Positions 32,310 to 43,570 of a stretch of 64,000 nucleotides of DNA are shown piece after piece (positions within the stretch are counted from its first letter, which is position 1; each line of letters opens with the position of its first letter). This stretch comes from Plantago ovata (Eukaryota > Streptophyta > Magnoliopsida > Lamiales > Plantaginaceae). The translations under genes were made by a program, and so were the position numbers. Where the stretch lies: positions 69,786,496 to 69,850,495 of the forward strand of contig CM051457.1 of NCBI GenBank assembly GCA_028274465.1. The letters run 5' to 3'. Under the pieces are notes generated by a model. That model was not told the DNA's origin. It worked only from the letters and a program-made list of their open reading frames with translations, and searched no databases.

Positions 32310-34004
32310 GCTCAAAAGAAGACCACTGAAGTGCTTCACATCACTGAAGATCTTGAAGTTAGTTCACAAGAACTCTACTCAAACTTCAAAAAGAATACCT
32401 TGACCAGAGTTGGTAAGTCTGTCAGCACCTGGAAACGGTACAGAAGGATGGATTTCTCTGATCTTCACCTTCATTTGTCCAATGAGAAAAAGAGAATCTC
32501 TTTATTGAGACTCGAGACATTTGTTTACTCAATACTTCCAGAAGAGCTTACATATTCTCAGCTAATGAGCTCAAGTCTGATTGCTCTAATCAGAGAAAAT
32601 ATGAAAGCAAAATTCAAGAGTGCCTCTCCAGCTGAACAAGATGTGATGCTCAAGGGTTCCTTTGTACCCGTGGTGGCTGATCCCCACAAAATCAATGAAG
32701 AAGAGGAAGTTACAAGTGCTGCTATGTACAAACATCTCGAGTTAGTCATACTAACGGACGATGATGATGAAGAAGAGGATGAAAATATCCCAAAGGATAC
32801 CAGTGATGATGATGAAGGAAACGGTTCTAAGGACAACAAGGACGATGATGATGATAATCAAAGTCCTAGTCCTGATGCTGGTGGAGTTAAACTAACAGTT
32901 GCTGAGACTGAAAATCAAGTTACTGAAAATCAGCAAGCTGACCAAACTCACAGTCAGCATCAAGAATCCACTCCTGCTCCTGCTGAGACAAGTACTCAAG
33001 CAACTGAACAAGTTGCTGAAACTGAAGAAGAGTACGCCAGAAAGCGTGCTGAAATGCACTTAGACAAAGCTAAGCTTTCTGATGCCGAGTTAGCTTTACT
33101 CGAAGTCAAGGTCACTGATCCAAACCTTGAAGATGAAAAATGGATGAAGATTATCAAAGAGCACTTCAAAATAGTCTACAGATTCATGTTAGACATACGC
33201 GGAATCTAGACATTGCTCAATCTTCAGGAGTGAACAACACGGAAGTCTCCTCCCTTCCACTTACTACTGGTGAAACTCAAGTTGTTGAGTTAAAAGAGTT
33301 GCCCTCAGCAACCACTCAACCACAAGTGTCTGAAGCTAACGATTTGGGAACCAAGGTTGCTGGCCTTGACGAAGAAGATCTATTTAACTTCTCAGCAAAT
33401 GAAGAAGAAATAACAAAGAAGATTGAACCCACAGAGGTTGCAATTCCTCCTCCATCTCTCCAAACTGATGAAGGAGATGCTGAGAGAAGTCGCTTGCTGA
33501 GAAATGATGATCAATTCACTACTGAGATCAAAGCTCATTCACTTACTCCCTCTCTAGTGACGTTTCCTAACATTGAGGATTTTACTCCTAGAATAAAGGC
33601 ACTAATGGCTGTTAACAAAGCATGCCAAGAATAGGATGATGCATTACTTGCTGAGAGTCCGCTTGACATTGGCAAAATACTGGCTACAGTGCTGAAACGC
33701 ACTACTTCTCTTACCATAGCTCAGAAAGACATCAGTGTACATCACAAAAGCTATGAAGAAGATGTCAGTCAAACACTCAAACTGGCTAAAAGTGCATTGA
33801 AAAAGGCTCAGGCTTTCATTGAAGAAAAAGTCGACAATGAGCGCAGACATGAGGAGAACTTGGCTTGTATTAAAGAAGAACTGTCCAAGCTAACTACTGA
33901 TCAACAAGGCATAATTCTCAAATACAACAGCTTAAGTACTCTTGCTGAAAATTGCAATGAGTTTTTCTCTCTACACATCTGACAGATGATGCAATCCATG
34001 TCTT

Positions 34005-34017
34005 AGGGGGAAGATAG
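34005..34017 (+). other. PPT-like tract inside env-like region
   Basis: AGGGGGAAGATAG resembles the polypurine tract next to the 3' LTR. Extra PPT copies upstream of the 3' LTR are described for Sireviruses. Whether this one primes plus-strand synthesis cannot be judged. Confidence 0.4.
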
Positions 34018-35160
34018 ACAAAGAAAGTCATCAAGATCAAACAAACCCTCTGCTGAAGCGCCATTGATACTGCCTGGTCCACCTCCCAGAGAACCTCTTG
34101 CTGAAAAAGAGCAAAGTTCTAAGAAACGAGCTGAAACAGATTCTGAGAGAAGTTCAGCAAATCCAAAAAGGAGAAGAACTTCTGCTGAAACTCAAGAATA
34201 CTATCACACTGAGAGTCATCAAGATCTGAATGAAGATGACGATAATGATGATGACCAAACAATAGCTCAAGCAATAAGAGCTAGGCCTATTTCAGCCTTA
34301 ACTCCTTCTGGCCAATCTAAACACTTCTCTTCTGACTCAAGATCTTCAGCAAGAGATCAAGAAAATGCTAAGTCAAGAAGAAGAAGGCAAAAATAGGAAG
34401 AAAAGAGGCTAGCCAGCATTGCAATTGGCACTGGCATTGAATATACAAAGACCAGCAATGAGGAAACAACTCAGAATGTGATCAGAAACCTACATGGTTG
34501 CTGGATCATAAAGCTGGAAGATCTTTTGGACAATGATTTCTTTCCAACTGCTGTACTTAATCAAATGTACACTTGGATTGAATTGAAAGTGAAATGAAAA
34601 GAAAGGGATCCTCCTCCCTACCCAAGAAACATTGCTGCAAAATGGCTGAACTTGGAAATCTTAGAAGAAGAACTTCTATAGGCAAGAATATAAAACAAGA
34701 GCCCCATTTAATTAAACCAATAGATGTTGCTTACTACAGTGATCCTTTAACCAAGAAGTCCAAGAAGAAATATGACTTGATTCCTTATGAGTATTTTTAT
34801 CTCACTGCCAAGGATCAAGAAGAAGATCTTCTCTGGTTAAGAAAGATTCATGCCAACAAGGGAATTTCAGATACTCAACTTCTCCATGCTAGCAATTGGG
34901 GCATGCACTTGTGGGTACTTCACTACAAAGAAATGAATGGTGAAAACCATCATTATACTGCGTGCAAGAATGCAAGAATTATTCAACTTGAAGTCCGTAA
35001 GCTACTTGAAGATTACGAGAAGGATTCGAAGCACAGAGAGCAAGAGCCTTTGACTTTTCTGACTCGTAACCCTAACGGTTGCCCCTGTGTTGAATTCTAT
35101 GCTCTTGCTGAGAAGAGTGCAAGGGAGGTTCTGAGAAAATCTTCTGTTGGAATAGCTTAA

Positions 35161-35405
35161 GTCCCTTGTAACAAGCTTTGTTTGTTTTGTTTGCTGATTT
35201 TTGTAGTTATCTCTGAACTTTCTTGTAAACTTACTGAAAGATAACTATCAGCAATAAGCTTTGACTCTTATTGGTTTTTGATTATGCAAACTACTCTTGC
35301 TTACTGTTTTATTATTAAAGTATGCTTGCATTATTCAACTGATTTATTCAACATCAGAAACCTCTAAAAGAGTAACAATTAATTTAGCCATGGATTGCTA
35401 ACATC
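35161..35405 (+). other. S1 3' untranslated region
   Basis: A 245-bp AT-rich stretch between the env-like stop and the PPT. It includes further CAGCAA and TTGCTGA words. Nothing else is seen. Confidence 0.6.
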
Positions 35406-35419
35406 AAAAAGGGGAAATT
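35406..35419 (+). promoter_or_regulatory. S1 polypurine tract
   Basis: AAAAAGGGGAAATT lies directly against TGTTAGG of the 3' LTR, as expected for plus-strand priming. Confidence 0.85.
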
Positions 35420-36939
35420 TGTTAGGAAACTTGTAAATTTTGATGAGCAATTAACCATGCTAAATTAAGGAAAGTCCAGTAACTAGTACTCTTAAGGTCC
35501 ATAGGAATTTAGAATTTTAAGGACATTGTAAAAGAGGAATGTTTTCTGAAGACTTGGTGTAGGTACTAGTTAGGTGCTTTAGTTTTGCTGATGGTGTACT
35601 TTGTTTTCACAAATGAACTATTTAAGCACTAGAACCGTTCAGACACTTGGAAATTCGAAGACTGAAGACTTAAGAAGATTTCTGAAGATGGTATCTACAA
35701 AGGCACATGTTGCTCAGAAAGTGGAAATTTCAGCAACAACTCGCATAAGTTAAAATCTATATGACAGAGTAGGTTGTGCTTGCTGAAACTGAGACTGACC
35801 ACTTGCTGAAATACATATGTGACCTCCTTGCTGAAAGTACTTGCATTTTGGCTCCAACTTTCACATTTGAATTCGATTCAAATGAACATTAAAAGCGAAG
35901 TAAGCACGCGAAGAACATGAAGACTAGAAGACAAATGAAGGACGCTGCTGAAAGTACAAAAGCAAGATAGTGACATCTTAAGGAACAAAGCCTTAGAATT
36001 TGAAATTCAAACGGCTCACTTGATTCACTATAAATAGAGGTCATCCGACAAAGAGTTGAAGTGTGTCAACAACGTGATCAAACTCTCACTTGTGCTTAAA
36101 CACTCAATCTTCCATACTCTTTACTGCCGATTGATCCGTTCCAAGACTTAAGCTTGAAACAAAAGCTACTTGTGAAGAAGTAAAACAATCACGGCTAAGA
36201 AATTAGTTAAGTGTTCTTTCTTTCGAACAATAACGAGTCTTGGCACCAGAAACAACTTAACTTGTTTACTCAAAAGTATTCCAAGTTGTGTTTCTTTAGA
36301 TAACTTGTTATAGCTGAATAAGTTATACTCAAGTCATCTCATCCCAAACCTCTCTAACTGATAAACACCCTTTTTCAGGCGTGAAATTCAGGGGGAATTA
36401 ATCAAGCATAGCTTTGCTGATTAAGTGTCCCCAGTTTGGTGGAGAACAAGGTTTTGTTCTCTAGTTAGGTTGGAAACGAAGCGAGTGTGCTTTGGTTTCT
36501 GAAGAATCATTATAGATAGGTGTTGTAAGGAACGTCAAGCTTATCTTAGTGGATTCAGTCCTAGAAAGGACAAAGTGGATTAGTTGAGAGATTACGCCAC
36601 TCTCAGATACCACTATAAAAGTGTGTGTGTGATTTACTTTACCGCATTTAGTTTTCAGCAAGCTTAACTATCTGTATACTGTCACTCTGCTCACCTGCTG
36701 AAACTAACACTTACTGAAAAGCACTTATTGTATAAAGACTTCCGCACACTGTTTTTAAAGTACCAGTAAAACTCATTACTGAAAAGTAACTAGTAGTTGC
36801 TGAGAAAATTAACTATCAGCAAACTCATTACTGAAAAGTAAATAAGCACTTTATGAGAAAGTTTTTAAACGACGAAAGTTTGAAAAGACTATTCAACCCC
36901 CCCCTTCTAGTCTTTTCTTGTTGTTTAAAGGGACCAACA
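35420..36939 (+). repeat. S1 3' LTR
   Basis: It is 1,520 bp, from TGTTAGGAAACTTG to GGGACCAACA, with a TATAAATA box at 36029-36036. The following bases (ACAAAG...) are minus-strand S2 integrase, so this is the right boundary of S1. ACAAA (36940-36944) would be the target-site duplication. Confidence 0.92.
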
Positions 36940-37062
36940 ACAAAGCATTTGCAACCAAATACTCTTAGATGAGTGATGTTAGGAGGTCTTCCAACAAATA
37001 ACTCATAGGGAGTTTTGTTGTATTCCTTAGTTATCAAGCATCTATTTTGAGTATAGCAGGCG
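36940..37062 (-). pseudogene. pol: S2 integrase fragment (C-terminal side)
   Basis: The minus strand encodes ACYTQNRCLITKEYNKTPYELF...THLRVFGCKCFV, collinear with S1 pol at about 18460-18580. It is separated from the rest of S2 integrase by the solo LTR and ends where the S1 LTR begins. Confidence 0.85.
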
Positions 37063-38584
37063 TGTTAGGAAACTTGTAAATTTTGATGAGCAATAAACCA
37101 TGCTAAATTAAGAAAAGTCCAGTAACTAGTACTCTTAAGGTCCATAGGAATTTAGAATTTTAAGGACATTGTAAAAGAGGAACGTTTGCTGAAGACTTAG
37201 TGTAGGTACTAGTTAGGTGCTTTAGTTTTGCTGATGATGTACTTTGTTTTTAACAAACGAACTATTGAAGCACTAGAACCGTTCAGAAACTTGAAGAATA
37301 CGAAGACTGAAGACTTAAGAAGATTTCTGAAGATGGTATCTACAAAGGCACATGATGCTAAGAAAGTGGAAATTTCAGCAACAGCTTGCATAAGTGAAAA
37401 TCTATATGACATAGTAGGTTGTGTTTGTTGAAACTGAGACTGACCGCTTGCTGAAATACATATGTGACCTCCTTGCTTGAATTACTTGCATTTGCGCTCC
37501 AACGTTCATATTTGAATTTCATTCAAATGAACATTAAATGGAAAAGTAAGCATGCGAAGAACATGAAGACTAGAAGACAAATGAAGGACGCTGCTGAAAG
37601 TACAAAAGCAAGATAGTGATATCTTAAGGAACAAAGCCTTAGAATTTGAAATTCAAACGGCTCCCTTGATTCATTATAAATAGAGGTCATCCGGCAAAGA
37701 GTAGAAGTGTGTCAACAACGTGATCAAACTCTCACTTGTGCTTAAACAATCATCCTCCTTACTCTTTACTGCCTATAGATCCGTTCCAAGACTTAAAGCT
37801 TGAAACAAAAGCTACTTGTGAAGAAGTAGAACATTCACGGCTAAGAAATTAGTTAAGTGTTCTTTCTTTCGAACAAGAACAAGTCTTGACACCAGAAACA
37901 ACTTAACTTGTTTACTGCAAAGTATTCAAAGTTTTGTTTCTTAGATTACTTGTTATAGCTGGATAAGTTATACTCAAGTCATCTCATCCCAAACCTCTCT
38001 AACTGATAAACACCCTTTTTCAGGCGTGAAATTCAGGGGGAAATTAATCAAGCATAGTGTTGCTGATTATAAGTCCCAAGTTTGGTGGAGAACAAGGTTT
38101 CGGTCTCTAGTTAGGTTGGAAACGAAGCAAGTGTGCTTTGGTTTCTGAAGAATCGCTCTAGATAGGCGTTGTAAGGAATCTCAAACTTATCTTAGTTGAT
38201 TCAGTCCTAGAAAGGACAAAGTGGATTAGTTGAGAGATTACGCCAATCTCAGATACCACTATAAAAAGTGTTTGTGTGATTTACTTTACTGCATTTAGTT
38301 TTCAGCAAGCTTATCTATCTGTACACTGTCACTCTGCTCACTTGCTGAAACTAGCACTTACTGAAAAGCACTTATTGTATAAAGACTTCCGCACTCTGTT
38401 TTTTAAAGTACCAGTAAAACTCGTTACTGAAAAGTAACTAGTACTTGCTGAGAAAATTAAGTATCAGCAAACTCATTAATGAAAAGTAATAAGCTCTTGC
38501 TGAGAAAGTTTTTAAACGACGAAAGTTTGAAAAGACTATTCACCCCCTCCTCTAGTCTTTTCTTGTTGTTTAAAGGGACCAACA
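37063..38584 (+). mobile_element. Solo LTR inserted in S2 integrase
   Basis: A 1,522-bp plus-strand LTR, TGTTAGG...ACCAACA, flanked by a perfect duplication AGGCG (37058-37062 and 38585-38589). Removing it restores the S2 integrase reading (KAINTA-CYTQNRC). There is no internal sequence. Confidence 0.95.
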
Positions 38585-39640
38585 AGGCGGTATTAATCGC
38601 TTTAACCCAATAAGCTTTACTTATTTCAGTGTCAGCAAGCATTGTTCTAGCTGCTTCCTTAAGGGTACGATTCTTCCTTTCAGCAACACCATTTTGTTGA
38701 GGTGTCCTTACTGAGGATAACTGATGTTGTATGCCTTTGGAAGTGCAATACTCAGTTATGTACTGGTTTATAAACTCAGTACTATGGTCTGTTCTCATGA
38801 CTTTTACCTTGTGATTTTTCATGACGTCGAGCTTGTTCAGCAAGTTAGGTATTTCAGTCCTTGTTTCAGACTTGTGTTTGATAAAAACTATCCAAGTGAA
38901 TCTTGAATAGCCATCTTGATGACCATACTTTTTGCTAGCATAGCTTGTTGAAGAAGATTCAAACAAGTCCATGTGCAAGAGTTGTAAAGGTTTTGTAGTT
39001 GACGGTACTGCCTTGTTCTTGAAAGAAGCTTTGGTTTGCTTTCCTTGCTGACATGCAGTGCAAACACCATTTTTCTTAAAAGTAACCTTAGGTAATCCAA
39101 CTACAAGTGCCTTTTTAGACAGCTTATTCAGCGTCTTGAAGTTTAGGTGACTTGTTCGTTTATGCCATAACCATGCTTTTTTAGCAAGGCAATCATGATC
39201 TGAGATAAGACATTTTTCAGCGATTGTTGAAGACCAATCTACGATATAGAGACCTCCTGATCTTCTAGCAACCATGATAACCTTCTTCGTCTCAAAGTCA
39301 ATAAGTTTACATTCATCACTTTTAATTTTGATGAAGTATCCTTTGTCAGCAAATTGACTCATGCCGAAAAGGTTAAACTTAAGATTTTTGACATAAAGAA
39401 CTCCCGAAATGGTAATGCATCCTAACTTCACGTCACCATAACCTTTAGTAGAACCAAAGCCTCCACCAGAAAACCTTATTGTTGGACCTTTAGACCACCG
39501 TATATAGTTTATAAGGTTTTTCTTATTTCCCGTCATGTGTTTTCCGCAGCCATTGTCAAAGTGCCAAATTGCGTTGTTTGTCTCCGTGCCTGAAATCTGC
39601 AAAATCAAGAGCAAACAAGTTAATTATCCAATATTGGATG
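38585..39640 (-). pseudogene. pol: S2 protease-integrase portion of pol
   Basis: The minus-strand frame from about 39614 is open through WHFDNGCGKHMTGN (the protease motif is DNG where S1 and S3 have DSG), the HHCC site (HKRTSH, CTACQQGK), HMDLF, RTDHSTEF (S1 reads RTDHGTEF) and NGVAERKNRT, up to the solo LTR. Relative to S1 it has a small loss around KKYGHQDGYSRF, where KKYGLVVVDDYSRF is expected, removing part of the core before the second strand. It is otherwise the least interrupted pol segment in the window. Confidence 0.85.
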
Positions 39641-41733
39641 TCTATTAACATGTTCAAGAAAACGTCCAATGGAAACCCAAGTCTTGAGTTTTTCAATATT
39701 AACTTGTTTTCTTACTTGCTAAGGAACTAGAGGGTTTAGAACCGAAAGACTTTTGATCATTGTTGATCAAGTCCACTTTCTGATGTGGTGTCTTACTTGA
39801 TTGACCCTTTTGCTGAACATACTTTTCACTAAGTTCTTTTCTAGCAAGGTTCCTTCTAGTCCTAGCATTTTGAGTATTGTCAGTACTCTTAGGCTTGGAT
39901 TTGTTCAACTCTTTGAAGTATCTTTGCTGACTTTGCTTATACTCATGAAAAAGTTGATTTTGCTTGGTTTTGAATCCAAGTCCACTTTTCGGAGTATGCT
40001 GAGCTTTTGTCTCAGCAACCTTACTTGATTCAGGTTTGTCAGCAAAGGTCTTCTGATTACTTTTAATAATCTTGCCTTTAGTCTTAACAAATTGCTTTTC
40101 AGCAACTTGTTTGGCGGAATGCTTTACAACATCCTTTTTCTGAACAGTTTGCTTTTCAGCAACTTGTTTTAATTTTAAAGTCTTGTTACTTTGAGTAGCA
40201 ACATCGGCTTTTCGGTCGTAGGTACTTGATTGCTTATTTCAGCAACCTTAAATTGACCAAATTGATAGAGTTCTGGTTGACCACTATCAGTTGCACCAAC
40301 AAAGGTAATTGGTGATTTGTCTTTACTCAAGAGTATTACATCATCACCTTCATACGTGGCACCTAAACCTTCTTTCTGAGATGGATCTCTCATATAAGAG
40401 TTTAATTCAATCATCGTGTTACTAGCATCCGCATAAGATTTGATATTGACTTTCATCTTTTTCATTTCTCGTATTTCAGCAAGTAACTTTAGAATTGAGG
40501 ACTGATACTCTTCCAATTCTATTGCCATTTCAGCATTTTTCTCTGTAGCTTCAGCAATTAACTTCTTGAGATGCAATATTTCATCATCCTTCTTTTCTAA
40601 CTCAACGCTCAGCAAGCGTACTTTTCAGTAGTTTGCTTAGTCAGAAGTTCAACATTTTGTAGTTTCTCTTGCTGTTTGCTCATAGTTTTCTCAAATCTTT
40701 CGATTTCTCCTTCAATTCTATCAAGATCAATGTCATCTTCACTTTCTGAATCAGAGTCAGAGGTAGGACAATTTACCTGACCGGCCATGAGGCAAAACTC
40801 GTAGTTTGACACGTCTGGATAAGCTTCCATAGCTAGTCCACATACTTCCTTGCCTATCTCTACGTCCAGAGTGGCTTCTTCTTCTTCAGTGTCTGAACTT
40901 TCTACCTCACTGTCTTCAAAGCTTGTTTCAATGCAAAGAGCATCGATTTTTGCTTGAAGCTTTTTCTTTTCTTCAGCAATCAAAGCCTTCTTGAACTTCT
41001 TCTTCTTTTTTCAGCAGATTTCCCTTTCAGTAAGGGGCAATTTGCTTTGAAGTGTCCAGGCTTTTTGAAATAAATACAAAGATCATTGCCAACTGCTGGT
41101 TCTTCGGAGGAGTTTGCTTGCTGAGCTTGCTTGTTCAGCGAGCTAGCTTCATGTTTGTACTTGTGGTAGCTGTTACCAAGATGTTTTTTCAGCTTCTCTT
41201 TTGCTTTTCGCCTCTCAAGTTCCTTACTGATGAATTTCTTCATGTTTTTAACTGCAAGAGAGTTTTCATCAGCAGGCTCTTTATCATTCTTCTTTTTCAG
41301 AAGATGACGGCTTGGCAGCAAGAGCAATGTTTTGCGATTTTTCAGCAAACACACTTTCTCTTTGCTTTGTCTCATAGTTGACAGTAGTAAGATGAGAGAA
41401 CAACTCGGTTGGAGTGATATTTGGTATTCCATGATTATAGTAGAAATTCTGAGTGTGGATCGATTCTAGATTCAGACTTCTAATAATGGTTTTCACCTTT
41501 TCAGAATCTGAATAGAAGTTTTGAACTCCTAAGGCAGTCATCTCCTCACTAGAGTTGTGAATCTGAAATCCAAGTCTTCCAGTGACTCATTGGCACCTTG
41601 TTTCAAGTTTTGAAACTTCAACTTTAGCACTTCGAGTTTGTTTTCCTTGGTTTTGTCAGATCCAGCACAAAGATCTTGAACCATTTCCCAAGATTCCTTA
41701 GTAGTTTTGGCACCCCACAGTTTGCACTGTATA
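39641..41733 (-). pseudogene. gag: S2 gag (several frameshifts, N-terminus displaced)
   Basis: Minus-strand pieces match the S1 gag from IQCKLWGAKTAKEAW (about 41720) through the CCHC region (41050-41095), the acidic segment (40740-40960), the coiled-coil segment (40450-40615) and the Lys-rich end (39700-40105). The zinc knuckle reads CIYFKKPGHFKANC, so its second Cys is lost. Frames change near 39905, 40140-40200, 40610, 40980 and 41290. The first ~100 residues, the PBS and the 5' LTR lie beyond an LTR inserted at 41734. Confidence 0.85.
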
Positions 41734-41939
41734 TGTTGGTCCCTTTAAACAACAAGAAAAGACTAGAGGGGGGGGGGGTGAATAGTCTTTTCAAACTTTC
41801 GTCGTTTAAACACTTTGTCAGCAAGTACTTATTACTTTTCAGTAATGAGTTTGATGATACTTAACTTTCTCAGCAAGTACTAGTTACTTTTTAGTAACGA
41901 GTTTTACTGGTACTTTCAAAACAGAGTGCGGAAGTCTTT
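41734..41939 (-). repeat. Minus-strand LTR fragment inserted in S2 gag
   Basis: It begins TGTTGGTCCC on the plus strand (the CA end of a minus LTR) directly after GTATA (41729-41733), the expected duplication. It is cut after 206 bp by S3. The rest should lie to the right of S3, outside the window. Confidence 0.85.
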
Positions 41940-43458
41940 TGTTAGGAAACTTGTGAATTTTGATGAGCAATTAACCATGCTAAATTAAGGAAAGTCCAGT
42001 AAGTAGTACTCTTAAGGTCCATAGGAATTTAGAATTTTAAGGACATTGTAAAAGAGGAACGTTTGCTGAAGACTTAGTGTAGGTACTAGTTAGGTGCTTT
42101 AGTTTGCTGATGATGTACTTTGTTTTTACAAATGAACTATTGAAGCACTAGAACCGTTCAGAAACTTGAAGAATTCGAAGACTGAAGACTTAAGAAGATT
42201 TCTGAAGATGGTATCTACAAAGGCACATGTTGCTCAGAAAGTGGAAATTTCAGCAACAACTTGCATAAGTGAAAATCTATATGACAGAGTAGGTTGTGCT
42301 TGCTGAAACTGAGACTGACCGCTTGCTGAAATACATATGTGACCTCCTTGCTGAAAGTACTTGCATTTACGCTCCAACGTTAACATTTGAATTTCATTCA
42401 AATGAACATTAAATCCAAAAGTAAGCATGCGAAGAACATGAAGACTAGAAGACAAATGAAGGACGCTGCTGAAAGTACAAAAGCAAGATAGTGACATCTT
42501 AAGGAACAAAGCCTTAGAATTTGAAATTCAAACGACTCCCTTGATTCACTACAAATAGAGGTCATCCGGCAAAGAGTTGAAGTGTATCAACAACGTGATC
42601 AAACTCTCACTTGTGCTTAAACACTCATCTTCCATACTCTTTACTGCCTATTGATCCGTTCCAAGACTTAAACCATGAAACAAAAGCTACTTATGAAGAA
42701 GTAGAACATTCACGGCTAAGAAATTAGTTAAGTGTTCTTTCTTTCGAACAAGAACAAGTCTTGACACCAGAAACAACTTAACTTGTTTACTGCAAAGTAT
42801 TCCAAGTTTTGTTTCTTAGGTTACTTGTTATAGCTGAATAATTTATACTCAAGTCATCTCATCCCAAACCTCTCTAACTGATAAACACTCTTTTTCAGGC
42901 GTGAAATTCTGGGGGAATTAATCAAGCATAGTTTTGCTGATTAAGTGTCCCAAGATTGGTGGAGAACAAGGTTTCATTCTCTAGTTAGGTTGGAAACGAA
43001 GCAGAGTGCTTTGGTTTCTGAAGAATCATTCTAGATAGGTGTTGTAAGAAACCTCAAACTTATCTTAGTGGATTCAGTCCTAGAAAGGACAAAGTGGATT
43101 AGTTGAGAGATTACGCCACTCTCAGATACCACTATAAAAAGTGTTTGTGTGATTTACTTTACTGCATTTAGTTTTCAGCAAACTTAACTATCTGTATACT
43201 CTCACTCTGCTCACTTGCTGAAACTAGCACTTACTGAAAAGCACTTATTGTATAAAGACTTCCGCACTCTGTTTTTAAAGTATCAGTAAAACTCGTTACT
43301 GAAAAGTAACTAGTACTTGCTGAGAAAGTTAAGTATCAGCAAACTCATTACTGAAAAGTAATAAGCACTTGCTGAGAAAGTTTTTAAACGACGAAAGTAT
43401 GAAAAGAGTATTCACCCCCCCCCCTCTAGTATTTTCTTGTTGTTTAAAGGGACCAACA
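41940..43458 (+). repeat. S3 5' LTR
   Basis: It is 1,519 bp, TGTTAGGAAACTTGTG to GGGACCAACA. The TATA position reads CTACAAATA (about 42548), a change from TATAAATA. Two 52-bp-type units lie near the 3' end. Confidence 0.92.
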
Positions 43459-43460
43459 AG

Positions 43461-43473
43461 TGGTATCAGAGCT
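43461..43473 (+). promoter_or_regulatory. S3 primer-binding site, initiator tRNA-Met
   Basis: TGGTATCAGAGCT follows the LTR after AG. The first 12 bases match the canonical plant Copia PBS perfectly. Confidence 0.9.
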
Positions 43474-43570
43474 GGAGGTTCTTTAACCTTCAGCACTGAA
43501 CCTAGATCCCCTTAGGTACTTTACGTAAATCACTCTCACTTGATCAGTTTGGTAGTCTTTTGCTGACAGG

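Larger units (their letters stand above)
30286..35160 (+). pseudogene. S1 env-like ORF, main part, with three introns
   Basis: This continues the gene begun at 21793. The first ~500 bp match S3 53330-53800 but carry several frame breaks. A 68-bp duplication and a deletion follow (30688-30823). Next come repeats rich in VAET/ANVAE, a Lys-rich cluster (KSKKKKRKADDD), a long acidic region, a DDDDEEEDE run (about 32757-32790), a helical region (33700-33980), a second basic cluster (PKRRR, about 34158) and a C-terminal domain ending VLRKSSVGIA at 35160. Premature stops include 31808-31810, 33632-33634 and 33980-33982. Three GT-AG introns lie at 31923-32309. Charge pattern and basic clusters suggest a nuclear or RNA/DNA-binding protein more than a membrane glycoprotein, but that is inference. 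Confidence 0.65.
7372..36939 (+). mobile_element. S1: Sirevirus-type Copia retrotransposon with two nested insertions
   Basis: Parts in order: 5'-truncated LTR (7372-8789), PBS (8792-8804), gag (8900-11319), pol (17441-20823), hairpin-rich spacer, env-like ORF (21793-22084 and 30286-35160), polypurine tract (35406-35419) and 3' LTR (35420-36939). G1 and G2 lie inside. PR-INT-RT-RH order marks it as Copia. The long gag, the tRNA-iMet PBS and the extra ORF after pol place it with Sireviruses (SIRE/Maximus), known for env-like ORFs. S1 sits inside the integrase gene of S2: the bases after the 3' LTR continue the S2 reading frame. Its left target-site duplication was lost with the LTR tip. Coding regions carry several stops and frameshifts. 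Confidence 0.85.
36940..41733 (-). mobile_element. S2: interior of a minus-strand Sirevirus-type element
   Basis: It reads gag then protease-integrase from right to left. It is cut on the left by S1 (in the integrase), in the middle by a solo LTR (37063-38584) and on the right by an LTR inserted in gag (41734). The RT, RNase H and env-like parts are not present anywhere to the left, implying a deletion between S2 and the S1 5' end. It belongs to the same family as S1 and S3. Confidence 0.85.

Noticed and set aside
31052..33209. An independent host gene with introns in S1
   Set aside because: The segment is collinear with the env-like ORF of S3, lies between S1 pol and the S1 3' LTR, and is part of the element.
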